The notes under the pieces: model-generated
The model's input: only the letters and a program-made list of their open reading frames with translations
Databases searched by the model: none
What the model was told of the DNA's origin: nothing
In this document: positions 56,342-64,000 of the stretch, piece after piece
Layout: each line of letters starts with the position of its first letter
Numbering within the stretch: the first letter of the stretch is position 1
Position numbers and translations under genes: made by a program
NCBI RefSeq assembly: GCF_044872765.1
Contig: NZ_CP085253.1
Location: 682,001-746,000, forward strand
Source of the DNA: Micrococcus sp023147585
Lineage (GTDB): Bacteria; Actinomycetota; Actinomycetes; Actinomycetales; Micrococcaceae
DNA: 64,000 nt
Direction of reading: 5' to 3'

Positions 56342-58267
56342 ATGAGCAGCACACGCCGCGACCCCCTCGTCGGGGGCATCGTCGACGGCCGCTACGAGGT
56401 CCGGGACCGCCTCGCCCGCGGCGGCATGTCCACGGTCTACCGGGCCGTGGACCTGCGCCTCGACCGCGAGGTCGCGCTCAAGGTCATGCACCCGCACCTC
56501 GCGGAGGACCCGGCCCTCGTGGGCCGCTTCGAACGCGAGGCGAAGACCGCCGCCCGGCTCTCGCACCCGCACGTCGTCGCGGTGCTGGACCAGGGGCACA
56601 CCGACGACGGCGACGGCGGGGTGCTGGCCTACCTCGTCATGGAGCTCGTGCCGGGCCACACGCTGCGCACGGTGATCCGTGAGGACGCGCCGCTGACCCC
56701 GCGCGAGGCCCTCGACGTCCTCGCCCCGGCGGTGGACGGCCTGGCGGCGGCCCACCATGCGGGGCTCGTGCACCGGGATGTGAAGCCGGAGAACGTCCTG
56801 GTCTCCACGGACGGGCGGATCACCGTGGCCGACTTCGGCCTCTCCCGCGCGGCCACCACCCACACCGCCACGGGCCAGGCGCTCGTGGGCACGCCGGCCT
56901 ACCTCGCCCCGGAGCTCATCACGGGCGGGACCGCGGACGCCCGCGCCGACGTGTACGCGGCGGGCATCGTGCTCTTCGAGCTGCTCACGGGCCGGCAGCC
57001 CTATCCGGCGGCGACCCCCATCCGCGTGGCCTACCGGCACGTGCACGAGCGCGTGCCCGTGCCGTCCTCGGTGGTCCCCGGGCTGCCCGAGCCCCTCGAC
57101 GACCTCGTCCTGTGGTGCACGGAGCCGGACCCCGCGGATCGTCCCGCCGACGCCGGGGCGCTCCTCACCGAGCTGCGCTCCCTGGCCGTGCGGCTCACGC
57201 CCGAGGAGTTGGACCACCGTCCCCACGGCCATCCTGTCCCGGTGGACGACGAGACGCGGGTGCTGGCCTCTGCGCCGCGGCACTCCGGCGACCCCGAGAC
57301 CGCCGTGCTCGACGCCGTCCACGGCGCCTCCACGCCCCGCTCCTCCCCGGCGCCCGCACCGTCGGCATCCCCGGCACCGGCGGCGGACCCGGCGCCGCTC
57401 CCGCGCACGGACCCGCCCGCGTCGCGAGACCGTCCTGACATGCGGGAGCCCGCCGCGTCCCGCGCGCGCCCCGCGGCCACCCCCCGTCCCCCCCGTCCGG
57501 CCCGTGAGGGCCGTCGCGCCGCGCGCCGGGCCGAGGTGCCGCTCGGCGAGGGGGCCGGCAGGACGGTGGCGATCGGCACGGCGGTCACCCTCCTGCTCAC
57601 CGGTGCCGCGCTGCTCCTGGGATGGACGCTCGGCTCGGGCGGTGCCCCGCTCGGCGCGGCCGGCGTCGCCGTCATGCCGGCGCTCGAGGGGCTGGACCGC
57701 GCCACGGCGGAGGAGCGGCTCGCCCATGCCCGTGTGGCGGTCGAGGTCTCGGCCCGGGCCGACGAGCGCTACTCGGACGGCACGGTCGCGGCCGCCGCTC
57801 CGGCCGCGGGAGCCCCGCTGGCCCCGGGCACGCGCGTGGAGCTGACCGTCTCCACCGGCCCGGCCCCCGTGTCCGTCCCGGACCTGACGGGCTCCACCAT
57901 CAGGCGGGCCCACGCGCGCGCCGCCGAAGGGCACCTGCGGGTGAGCGTGGCGGAGCGGCGGACCGACCGCGAGGTCCCGGCCGGCACCGTGCTCCTCCAG
58001 ACCCCGGCCGCCGGAGCGCAGGCCGCGCCGGACTCCGCGGTCCGCGTGGTGGTGTCCGCGGGTCCGGCGCGCCGCGTCGTGCCCGAGCTCGGCGGGCAGG
58101 ACGTGGCCCGGGCCCGGGCCGCCCTCGAGGAGCTGGGCTTCACGGTGCGCGTCCACGAGGCCCCGCTCACGCCGCTGCGGGAGCGCTCCCCCGTCGTGGC
58201 GCGCCAGAGCCCTGCCGCCGGGACGGAGCTGGACGAGGGCACCGCCGTCGAGGTCTGGGGCCTCTGA
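56342..58267 (+). CDS. PASTA-domain Ser/Thr protein kinase (PknL/PknB type)
   Basis: Transmembrane sensor kinase, 641 aa. The cytoplasmic kinase domain (about 13-275) is canonical: RLARGGMSTVYRAVD, Lys in VALKVMH, HRDVKPENVLV at His144-Arg145-Asp146, ADFGLSRA, and GTPAYLAPE. A Pro/Ala-rich juxtamembrane stretch leads to one membrane helix at about 409-432. Three extracellular PASTA repeats follow (about 440-508, 509-577 and 578-641), a fold that binds muropeptides or lipid II. By synteny with the Rv2175c-like gene and class II DAHP synthase it is the PknL counterpart, though mycobacterial PknL lacks PASTA domains. Its ligands may be made by the LysM enzyme encoded just upstream. Confidence 0.94.
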   Translation: MSSTRRDPLVGGIVDGRYEVRDRLARGGMSTVYRAVDLRLDREVALKVMHPHLAEDPALVGRFEREAKTAARLSHPHVVAVLDQGHTDDGDGGVLAYLVMELVPGHTLRTVIREDAPLTPREALDVLAPAVDGLAAAHHAGLVHRDVKPENVLVSTDGRITVADFGLSRAATTHTATGQALVGTPAYLAPELITGGTADARADVYAAGIVLFELLTGRQPYPAATPIRVAYRHVHERVPVPSSVVPGLPEPLDDLVLWCTEPDPADRPADAGALLTELRSLAVRLTPEELDHRPHGHPVPVDDETRVLASAPRHSGDPETAVLDAVHGASTPRSSPAPAPSASPAPAADPAPLPRTDPPASRDRPDMREPAASRARPAATPRPPRPAREGRRAARRAEVPLGEGAGRTVAIGTAVTLLLTGAALLLGWTLGSGGAPLGAAGVAVMPALEGLDRATAEERLAHARVAVEVSARADERYSDGTVAAAAPAAGAPLAPGTRVELTVSTGPAPVSVPDLTGSTIRRAHARAAEGHLRVSVAERRTDREVPAGTVLLQTPAAGAQAAPDSAVRVVVSAGPARRVVPELGGQDVARARAALEELGFTVRVHEAPLTPLRERSPVVARQSPAAGTELDEGTAVEVWGL

Positions 58268-58288
58268 CGGCGCCCTCCCCGCCGAAGG

Positions 58289-59689
58289 TCAGCCGCGCTC
58301 GGGGTGGGAGAGCGCGTCGGTGACGGCGAACGCCATCTCGAGCGACTGCTGATGGTTCAGCCGCGGGTCGCACAGGGTCTCGTAGCGCGCGTCGAAGTCG
58401 GCCTCGTTCACCGGCTCCGAGCCGCCGAGGCACTCGGCCACGTCGTCGCCCGTGAGCTCCACGTGCATGCCGCCCGGGTGGGTGCCGAGGGCGCGGTGCA
58501 CCTCGAAGAATCCGCTGACCTCGTCCATGACGTCCTCGAAGCGGCGCGTCTTGTAGCCGTTCGCGGCGGTGACCGTGTTGCCGTGCATGGGATCGGTGAC
58601 CCACACCGGCTGCACGCCCGCATCGCGCACGCCCTCCACGATCCCGGGGAGGACGTCGCGGATGACGCCCGCCCCCATGCGCGTGATGAAGGTGAGGCGG
58701 CCGGGCTCGCGCTCCGGGTCCAGCTTCTCCGCGAGCTCGAGCGCGTCCGCCGCCGTCGTGGTGGGGCCGAGCTTCACGCCGATCGGGTTGCGGACGCGGG
58801 AGAGGTAGTCCACGTGGGCGCCGGCCACGTCGCGCGTGCGCTCCCCGATCCACAGGAAGTGCGCGCTCGTGGCGTAGGGGTCGCCGCTGCGGGAGTCCAC
58901 GCGCGTCAGCGCACGCTCGTAGTCGAGGAGCAGCGCCTCGTGCGCGGAGTAGAACTCGGTGCGGCGCATCGCCTCGAAGTCCACGCCGGCGGCGTCCATG
59001 AACCGGACGGCGCGGTCGATCTCCGCCGCGAGCTCCTCGTACTGCGCGTACGCGGGGTTGGCCATGAACCCCTGGTTCCACTGGTGGACGCTGCGCAGGT
59101 CCGCGAAGCCGCCCTGCGTGAACGCTCGCACCAGGTTCAGGGTGGAGGCGGCCGTGTGGTAGGCCCGCACCATGCGCCGCGCGTCGTGGCGGCGCGCCTC
59201 CTCCGTGAACTCGTAGCCGTTCACGATCTCCCCGCGGAAGCTCGGCAGGGTGACCCCGTCGCGGGTCTCGGTGTCCGAGGAGCGCGGCTTGGCGAACTGC
59301 CCGGCGATCCGCCCCATCTTCACCACGGGCATCGACGCCCCGTAGGTGAGCACGGCGGACATCTGGAGGATGGTCTTCACGCGGGCGCTGATGCGGTTGG
59401 CGGTGGAGCCGGCGAAGGTCTCGGCGCAGTCGCCGCCCTGAAGGAGGAACGCCTCACCGCGGGCCACGGCGGCCAGGCGGGTGCGCAGCACGTCCACCTC
59501 GCCGGCGAAGACGAGCGGGGGCACGGTGCTCAGCTCGGCGACGGCCGCCTCGTAGTCCTCCCGGTCCGCCCAGGAGGGGGCCTGCGTGATGGGCAGCGAG
59601 CGCCAGTCGTCGAGGCCCGGGGTGTCCGCGGCGCCCTCCGTGATGGCGGTGCCGAAGGCCAGGATCTGATCGCGGGGGTCCGAACTCAT
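58289..59689 (-). CDS. aroG: 3-deoxy-D-arabino-heptulosonate 7-phosphate synthase, class II
   Basis: Plant-type DAHP synthase that starts the shikimate pathway from phosphoenolpyruvate and erythrose 4-phosphate. It is 466 aa. Family features are FLLQGGDCAETFAG, VVKMGRIAGQFAKPRS, TSAHFLWIGERTRD, RNPIGVKLGPTTT, ITRMGAGVI and WVTDPMHGNT (metal and substrate residues). The N-terminus (WRSLPITQAPSWAD) is shared with the M. tuberculosis enzyme. The ATG has a -10 box 6 bases upstream. It converges with the kinase gene across 21 bases. Confidence 0.96.
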   Translation of the reverse strand: MSSDPRDQILAFGTAITEGAADTPGLDDWRSLPITQAPSWADREDYEAAVAELSTVPPLVFAGEVDVLRTRLAAVARGEAFLLQGGDCAETFAGSTANRISARVKTILQMSAVLTYGASMPVVKMGRIAGQFAKPRSSDTETRDGVTLPSFRGEIVNGYEFTEEARRHDARRMVRAYHTAASTLNLVRAFTQGGFADLRSVHQWNQGFMANPAYAQYEELAAEIDRAVRFMDAAGVDFEAMRRTEFYSAHEALLLDYERALTRVDSRSGDPYATSAHFLWIGERTRDVAGAHVDYLSRVRNPIGVKLGPTTTAADALELAEKLDPEREPGRLTFITRMGAGVIRDVLPGIVEGVRDAGVQPVWVTDPMHGNTVTAANGYKTRRFEDVMDEVSGFFEVHRALGTHPGGMHVELTGDDVAECLGGSEPVNEADFDARYETLCDPRLNHQQSLEMAFAVTDALSHPERG

Positions 59690-59695
59690 GCCTCC

Positions 59696-59701
59696 AGGCT
59701 A
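59696..59701 (-). promoter_or_regulatory. Leaderless-type -10 box for the DAHP synthase gene
   Basis: Minus-strand TAGCCT followed by GGAGGC and the ATG at 59689, a 6-base gap. GGAGGC could also serve as a ribosome site if transcription began further upstream. Confidence 0.5.
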
Positions 59702-59753
59702 GGGGCGCACCGGGGCCGGGGCGCGCGCATGACGCGGCGCGGCGGCCCGCGCC

Positions 59754-60467
59754 TCACGCGCCCGGGCGTCTCCGGGGCGGGGCCACGGCGCGGCCCGCCT
59801 TCACGTCCCCGGCGTACGCATCCACGTACTCCTGGCCGGAGAGCCGGCGGATCGCCTCCATGACCTCGTCAGTGACCTCGCGCAGGACGCGCGGGTCGTC
59901 CGCGTCCGCGACGCGGTCGGAGAAGTCCAGGGGCTCGCCGAAGATCATCCCGAGGCGGCGGATCGAGGGCAGGCTGCGTCCGATCGGCTGCACGCGGTCC
60001 GTGCCGATCATGGCGATCGGCACCACGGGGGCGCCGGTGGCCAGGGCGAGCTTCGCCACGCCGATCTTGCCGCGGTGCAGCCGCCCGTCCGGGCTGCGGG
60101 TCCCCTCGGGGTAGATGCCCAACAGGTCCCCCCGGCGCAGGCAGTCCACGCCTGCCTCGAGCGAGCGCAGGGAGGCGGCCCCGCCCGAGCGGTCCATGGG
60201 CAGCTGGTTGGCGGCCTCGAAGAACTTCCGGGTGACCCAGCCCTTGACGCCGGGTCCGGTGAAGTACTCCTTCTTCGCCAGGAAGTGCACCTGGCGGTCG
60301 AGCATCGCCGGCATGAACACGGAGTCCGAGACGGAGAGGTGGTTGCACGCGAGGATCGCCGGGCCGGACGCCGGGACGTTGCCCAGCCCCTTGACCCAGG
60401 GGCGGAACAGCACGCGGGTGGCGGGGGCCACGACGAAGGTCTTGGCGGACCAGTAGAACGTGGACAC
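59754..60467 (-). CDS. 1-acyl-sn-glycerol-3-phosphate acyltransferase-like protein
   Basis: PlsC-family acyltransferase for phospholipid synthesis. GTG 60467 gives 237 aa, with GAAGG upstream. The frame is open much further, but the core starts at STFYWSAKTFVVAPATRVLF. Family blocks are the catalytic HxxxxD in CNHLSVSDSVF, the FLAKKEYFTGPGVKGW region, and acceptor-binding YPEGTRSPDGRLHRGKIGVA. It is the positional counterpart of Rv2182c. Its promoter (TAGGAT, minus strand, 60505-60510) diverges from that of the hydrolase. Confidence 0.92.
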   Translation of the reverse strand: MSTFYWSAKTFVVAPATRVLFRPWVKGLGNVPASGPAILACNHLSVSDSVFMPAMLDRQVHFLAKKEYFTGPGVKGWVTRKFFEAANQLPMDRSGGAASLRSLEAGVDCLRRGDLLGIYPEGTRSPDGRLHRGKIGVAKLALATGAPVVPIAMIGTDRVQPIGRSLPSIRRLGMIFGEPLDFSDRVADADDPRVLREVTDEVMEAIRRLSGQEYVDAYAGDVKAGRAVAPPRRRPGA

Positions 60468-60504
60468 GGCGGGGCCTTCCGGAGACGGGGCGGGTGCGGA
60501 GACC

Positions 60505-60531
60505 ATCCTACGCAGGGGTCCGTCGTAGTCT
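60505..60531. promoter_or_regulatory. Divergent promoters of the acyltransferase and hydrolase genes
   Basis: Minus-strand TAGGAT (60505-60510) leads the acyltransferase with a leader of about 30 bases. Plus-strand TAGTCT (60526-60531) is 6 bases from the hydrolase ATG at 60538 (leaderless type). Confidence 0.5.
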
Positions 60532-60537
60532 GACGCC

Positions 60538-61317
60538 ATGGTCCAGCACTCCGAAGTCCGCGCCGAGCACCGCCCGTTCCGCCTGCCCCCCGCCGCGCCC
60601 GCCCGCGTGCCGCACACCGTGGTGATGCTGCACGGCTTCACCTCCGGTCCCCACTCCGTGCGGGCGTGGGCCGAGGGCCTCGCGGCGGCGGGCTCCGAGG
60701 TCGCCGTCCCGCTGCTCCCCGGCCACGGCACCCACTGGCGCGACCTCGCGGACACCCCCGCCCCTGAGATCCGGGCGGCCGTGCGACGGACCGTCGACGC
60801 CGAGCTCGCCCGCGGGCTGCCGGTCGTCGTCGCAGGCCTGTCCCTGGGCGGCGCCCTGGCCCTCGACGCCGCCGCGCACCGGCCGGTGGCGGGCGTACTG
60901 CTCGTGAACCCCGCCCTGCGCTTCGCGAGCCCGCTCGCCCCGGCCGCACCGCTGCTGCGGCACGTGGTGCCCACCGTGGCCTCGATCGCCAACGACGTGG
61001 CCGACCCCGAGGCGGACGAGCTCGCGTACGAGCGCACGCCGGTGGCCGGCGTCGCGGCCGTGGGCGCGATCCAGCGGGCGGCGCGCCGCGGGCTCGGCCG
61101 GGTCACGGCTCCCGTGACGGTCTTCCGCTCGGCGCGCGACGCCGTCGTCCCCGCCGCGAGCCACCGCACCCTCCTGCGCGGACTGCGCCGCGCGCCCGTC
61201 CAGGTGGTGCCCCTGCCGCGCAGTCGGCACGTGGCCACGATGGACCTCGACAGGGAGCTGCTGGTCGAGCGCAGCCGGACCGCCGTCGCCGGCGCCGTGC
61301 AGGGGCTCCTGCGGTAG
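60538..61317 (+). CDS. Alpha/beta hydrolase (esterase/monoacylglycerol lipase-like)
   Basis: A 259-aa cytosolic alpha/beta hydrolase. The oxyanion region is VVMLHGFTSGPHSVRAW. The nucleophile elbow is GLSLGG with Ser102, and VTVFRSARDAVVPAAS probably provides the acid. The catalytic His is in SRHVATMDLD. This pattern fits carboxylesterases of the Est30 type or monoacylglycerol lipases. Placement between a PlsC-like acyltransferase and an acyl-CoA ligase suggests lipid turnover, but the substrate is unknown. The TAG stop is part of the -10 box of the next gene. Confidence 0.9.
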   Translation: MVQHSEVRAEHRPFRLPPAAPARVPHTVVMLHGFTSGPHSVRAWAEGLAAAGSEVAVPLLPGHGTHWRDLADTPAPEIRAAVRRTVDAELARGLPVVVAGLSLGGALALDAAAHRPVAGVLLVNPALRFASPLAPAAPLLRHVVPTVASIANDVADPEADELAYERTPVAGVAAVGAIQRAARRGLGRVTAPVTVFRSARDAVVPAASHRTLLRGLRRAPVQVVPLPRSRHVATMDLDRELLVERSRTAVAGAVQGLLR

Positions 61318-61320
61318 GCT
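61315..61320 (+). promoter_or_regulatory. Candidate -10 box for the acyl-CoA ligase gene overlapping the hydrolase stop
   Basis: TAGGCT, whose first three bases are the hydrolase stop codon, 100 bases before the ligase ATG. Confidence 0.4.
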
Positions 61321-61420
61321 GGCCTGTGATCCGCCTCACCTGACAGCCCCGTGCGTCGACGCCGCGACCCGCCCGGGTCCCCGCAGCGGCGCAGAGGAGG
61401 CACCCGACCCAAGGAGGACC

Positions 61421-63256
61421 ATGCGCGAGGTCAGCGAGCCCTACCACCCCCGGCTGGCGCCGGAGTCCAACATCACCGACGTCCTGGAGCGCCAGGCCCG
61501 CGAACGCCCGGACGCCGCGCTCTTCGCCGTGCCCGAGGGCGAGGGCGGCTGGCGGGACGTCACCGCGGCGCAGGCCCGCGACCGCGTCGCCGAGCTCGCC
61601 CGCGGGCTCATGGCCGCCGGCATCGGTCCCGGGGACCGCGTGGGCCTCATGGCCGCCACGCGCCTGGAGTGGACGCTGGTGGACTTCGCCATCTGGTACG
61701 CCGGCGCCGTCACCGTGCCGATCTACGAGACCTCGTCCGCCTCCCAGGTGGCCTGGATCCTCGAGGACTCCGGTGTTCGCGCCGTGGTCGCCGACACCGC
61801 CGAGCGCGCCAAGACCGTGCGGGACGCCGTGCACCGTGAGGGGCTCGACGCCCTGGTGGGCCTCTGGACCATGGACGCCCCCGACGCCGAGCCGGGCGCC
61901 GGACTGGACGAGCTGACCCGCCTCGGGGCGGACGTCACGGAGGCCGACCTCGAGGCGCGGCGCTCCGCCACGCACCTGGCCGACCTCGCCACGATCATCT
62001 ACACCTCGGGCACGACCGGCCGCCCCAAGGGGTGCGAGCTCACCCACGGGAACTTCGCGGAGCTGGTGAACCAGACCCTCTCCTCCTCGCTGGGCGAGGT
62101 CGTCACCGAGGACGCCAGCACCGTGCTGTTCATCCCGCTCGCGCATGTGTTCGCACGCTTCGTCTCGGTGCTCACCGTGGGGGCCGGCGCGCGCTGCGGG
62201 CACGTCGCGGACCTCGCGCAGCTCTCGGGCTCGCTGCAGTCCTTCCAGCCCACGTTCCTCCTGGCCGTGCCCCGCGTGTTCGAGAAGATCTACAACGCCG
62301 CACTGCTCTCCGCGCAGTCCGGGGGCAAGGGGCGGATCTTCGAGCGCGGCGCGGACATCGCGGTCCGCTACTCCAAGGCCCTGGACTCCGGGAAGGTGCC
62401 CGTGCCGCTGCGCGTCAGCCGCGCCTTCTACTCGGCGCTCATCTACCGTCGCATCCGCACCGCCATGGGCGGACGCCTGCGGTACGCGGTCTCCGGCGGC
62501 GGCCCCCTCTCCCCCGACCTCGCGCACTTCTTCCGCGGCCTGGGCGTCACCATCCTCGAGGGCTACGGCCTGACCGAGACGACGGCGCCCGTGACGGTCG
62601 GCCGTCCGGGCGGCCTGCGCATCGGCACGGTGGGTCTTCCGCTGGGCGGCAACGAGGTCCGGATCGCCGAGGACGGGGAGATCCTCACCCGCGGCACCTC
62701 GCTCATGCGCGGCTACCACAACCGTCCCGAGGCGGACGCCGAGGCCTTCGAGGACGGCTGGTTCCGCACCGGCGACTTCGGCAGCCTCGACGACGACGGC
62801 TACCTGCGCATCACGGGCCGCAAGAAGGAGATCCTCGTGACGGCCGGCGGCAAGAACGTGGCGCCGGCCCAGCTGGAGGACGCCATCCGCTCCGACGCGC
62901 TCATCTCCCAGGTGATGGTCGTGGGCGATGCGAAGCCCTTCGTCGCGGCGATCGTGACCCTCGACGCCGAGACCCTGCCCGCCTGGCTCGCCGCCCACGG
63001 CCTGCCCCGGACCCTGGATGTTGCCGCCGCCGCCCGGGAGGAGAAGGTGCGCGCCCACATCCAGGCCGCCGTGGACCGCGCCAACGCCACCGTGTCCCGC
63101 GCGGAGGGAATCCGCGAGTTCCGGATCCTGGACCGGGACTTCTCCCAGGACGAGGGCCACATGACGCCCTCGCTGAAGATGAAGCGCGCGGCCATCCTCC
63201 GCGACTTCCAGAAGGAGATCGAGGACATCTACGCGGGCGCCGCCCCCCGCCCCTGA
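61421..63256 (+). CDS. AMP-dependent long-chain fatty-acyl-CoA synthetase
   Basis: Activates fatty acids to acyl-CoA through an acyl-adenylate. It is 611 aa. The ATP/AMP-binding signature YTSGTTGRPKGCEL lies near residue 193. Others are FIPLAHVFARFVSVLTVGAG, the GYGLTETTAPVTV motif, GWFRTGDFGSLDDDGYL (Asp for ribose) and the A10-type lysine region in HMTPSLKMKRAAI. It is related to FadD15/FACL proteins (Rv2187 position). The ATG has AAGGAGG 7 bases upstream, one of the best ribosome sites in the window. A leader of about 95 bases precedes it. Confidence 0.94.
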   Translation: MREVSEPYHPRLAPESNITDVLERQARERPDAALFAVPEGEGGWRDVTAAQARDRVAELARGLMAAGIGPGDRVGLMAATRLEWTLVDFAIWYAGAVTVPIYETSSASQVAWILEDSGVRAVVADTAERAKTVRDAVHREGLDALVGLWTMDAPDAEPGAGLDELTRLGADVTEADLEARRSATHLADLATIIYTSGTTGRPKGCELTHGNFAELVNQTLSSSLGEVVTEDASTVLFIPLAHVFARFVSVLTVGAGARCGHVADLAQLSGSLQSFQPTFLLAVPRVFEKIYNAALLSAQSGGKGRIFERGADIAVRYSKALDSGKVPVPLRVSRAFYSALIYRRIRTAMGGRLRYAVSGGGPLSPDLAHFFRGLGVTILEGYGLTETTAPVTVGRPGGLRIGTVGLPLGGNEVRIAEDGEILTRGTSLMRGYHNRPEADAEAFEDGWFRTGDFGSLDDDGYLRITGRKKEILVTAGGKNVAPAQLEDAIRSDALISQVMVVGDAKPFVAAIVTLDAETLPAWLAAHGLPRTLDVAAAAREEKVRAHIQAAVDRANATVSRAEGIREFRILDRDFSQDEGHMTPSLKMKRAAILRDFQKEIEDIYAGAAPRP

Positions 63257-63281
63257 CCGGGGCGGCGTGGCGGGGGCGGCG

Positions 63282-64000
63282 TCAGAGGAGCCCGCAGTCC
63301 GGAACGTCGAGCCCCAGCAGGGCGTTCTCGATGACCTCCGTGAGGGCGGGGTGCGGCCAGTACTGCCCCCGCGCCATCGTGTGGGCGTCGAGCCCGAACG
63401 TCATGGCCTGCACGAAGGGCTGGATGAGGTTGGCGGCCTCGTGCCCGAGGATGTGGGCGCCCAGGATGCGTCCCGTCGCCCGCTCGGCCACCACCGTGCA
63501 CAGCCCCTCACGGTCCTCCATGGCCCAGCCGTACGCCACGTCGCCGAACCGCTGGACCTTCACGGTGACGGCCTCCGCGCCGTGCTCGAGGAGGGCCTGG
63601 GCCTCGGTCTGCCCGACCGAGGCGACCTGGGGCCGCGTGAACACCGCGGCGGGGACCGGGACGTCGCCGATGGCGCGGAGGTCGTCGGGGTGCTCGAGGT
63701 TGTGCGCCACCACGCGGGCCTCGCGGTTGGCGACGTGCTTGAGCTGCCAGTCGTTGGCGGCGTCGCCCAGGGCGAAGACCCCCTCGGCCGGCTCGCCGCC
63801 GCGCAGCACGCGCTGGTGCTCGTCCACCGCGAGCACGCCGCCCTCGGTGAGGTCCAGGCCGGCGGCGTCCACGTGCAGCCGGTCCGTGTTGGGGATGCGG
63901 CCGACGGCCATGAGCACCGCGTCGGCCTCGATCTCCTCCTCCACCGTCCCGCTCTGCTCCTGGCCCTCGGCGGGGTCCAGGCGGACCCGCACCCAGCCGT
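63282..64000 (-). CDS. mtr: Mycothione reductase-like flavoprotein (5' part beyond window)
   Basis: C-terminal part of a class I pyridine nucleotide-disulfide oxidoreductase; the N-terminal FAD and CxxxxC parts lie past the right edge. Seen here are the end of the NAD(P) domain (LMAVGRIPNTDRL), the second FAD motif GVFALGDAANDWQLKHVANR, the dimer-domain opening AAVFTRPQVASVGQTEAQAL and the catalytic C-terminus GQYWPHPALTEVIENALLGL with the His-Pro/Glu pair. The sequence GQYWPHPALTEV is characteristic of mycothione reductase, which keeps mycothiol reduced. It converges with the ligase gene across 25 bases. Confidence 0.88.
   Translation of the reverse strand, partial: GWVRVRLDPAEGQEQSGTVEEEIEADAVLMAVGRIPNTDRLHVDAAGLDLTEGGVLAVDEHQRVLRGGEPAEGVFALGDAANDWQLKHVANREARVVAHNLEHPDDLRAIGDVPVPAAVFTRPQVASVGQTEAQALLEHGAEAVTVKVQRFGDVAYGWAMEDREGLCTVVAERATGRILGAHILGHEAANLIQPFVQAMTFGLDAHTMARGQYWPHPALTEVIENALLGLDVPDCGLL

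Noticed and set aside
1..64000. tRNA, rRNA, insertion sequences, prophage or defence islands
   Set aside because: Read by eye on both strands, I saw no cloverleaf-like or T-loop sequence, no transposase or integrase and no foreign-looking gene block; all genes are standard core genes.

Overview
The window is contiguous core chromosome of a high-GC Gram-positive actinobacterium. The best fit is the Micrococcaceae, and Micrococcus luteus or a close relative in particular. The evidence is gene content and order: DUF4191 and DUF4192 proteins, polyphosphate glucokinase, a mycothione-reductase-like flavoprotein, a SepF/DivIVA division cluster, an Rv2175c-type regulator, class II DAHP synthase, extreme G/C at third codon positions and frequent GTG starts. 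I see no rRNA, tRNA, CRISPR array, insertion sequence, prophage or integron.

Layout. (1) 1-4.1 kb, minus strand: primary sigma factor with a long Lys/Ala-rich N-terminus, a DUF4192 protein and a PAC2-family protein. (2) 4.3-14.2 kb: leucyl aminopeptidase, then a lipoate-centred block with dihydrolipoyl dehydrogenase, a two-lipoyl-domain E2 acyltransferase, a small membrane protein, lipB and lipA. An atypical Ser/Thr kinase is embedded on the opposite strand. A DUF4191 membrane protein follows. (3) 14.3-22.1 kb, nitrogen assimilation: an RDD protein, glnA1 with an adenylylatable Tyr, a luciferase-like flavoenzyme, glnE and glnA2. (4) 22.1-25.7 kb: panB, a SPOR-like small protein, map, ppgK and nrdR. 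(5) 25.8-51.0 kb, all minus strand: dnaE, rluD, lspA, divIVA, yggT, sepF, yggS, pgeF, then a complete dcw cluster. Read in transcription order the cluster is mraZ, rsmH, ftsL-like, ftsI, murE, murF, mraY, murD, ftsW, murG, murC, ftsQ, ftsZ. Most dcw junctions overlap by 1-8 bases, which suggests translational coupling. (6) 51.3-64 kb: DUF3040 protein, dinB, polyprenyl synthase, Rv2175c-like regulator, LysM lytic transglycosylase, PASTA Ser/Thr kinase, class II DAHP synthase, acyltransferase, alpha/beta hydrolase, acyl-CoA ligase and a truncated mycothione reductase. This order resembles the Rv2165c-Rv2187 region of Mycobacterium tuberculosis.

How the genes work together. The dcw block makes lipid II (MurC-G, MraY), moves and polymerises it (FtsW, FtsI) and positions the division machinery (FtsZ, SepF, DivIVA, FtsQ/L). 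The kinase, Rv2175c and LysM block may sense and remodel the same wall. LipA/LipB supply the cofactor used by the E2/E3 subunits next to them. GlnE probably controls GlnA1 by adenylylation.

The strongest non-gene signals are as follows. There is a recurrent promoter style in which a TANNNT -10 box lies 6-7 bases before the start codon (leaderless transcription), including three compact divergent pairs. Three LysM repeats of 180 bp are DNA-identical. FtsI has KSS in place of its KTG motif. MurE has a non-DAP specificity motif. An MraZ-type operator overlaps the mraZ promoter, and the ftsZ leader is rich in repeats. I found no wholly new multi-gene system; the region is largely housekeeping.
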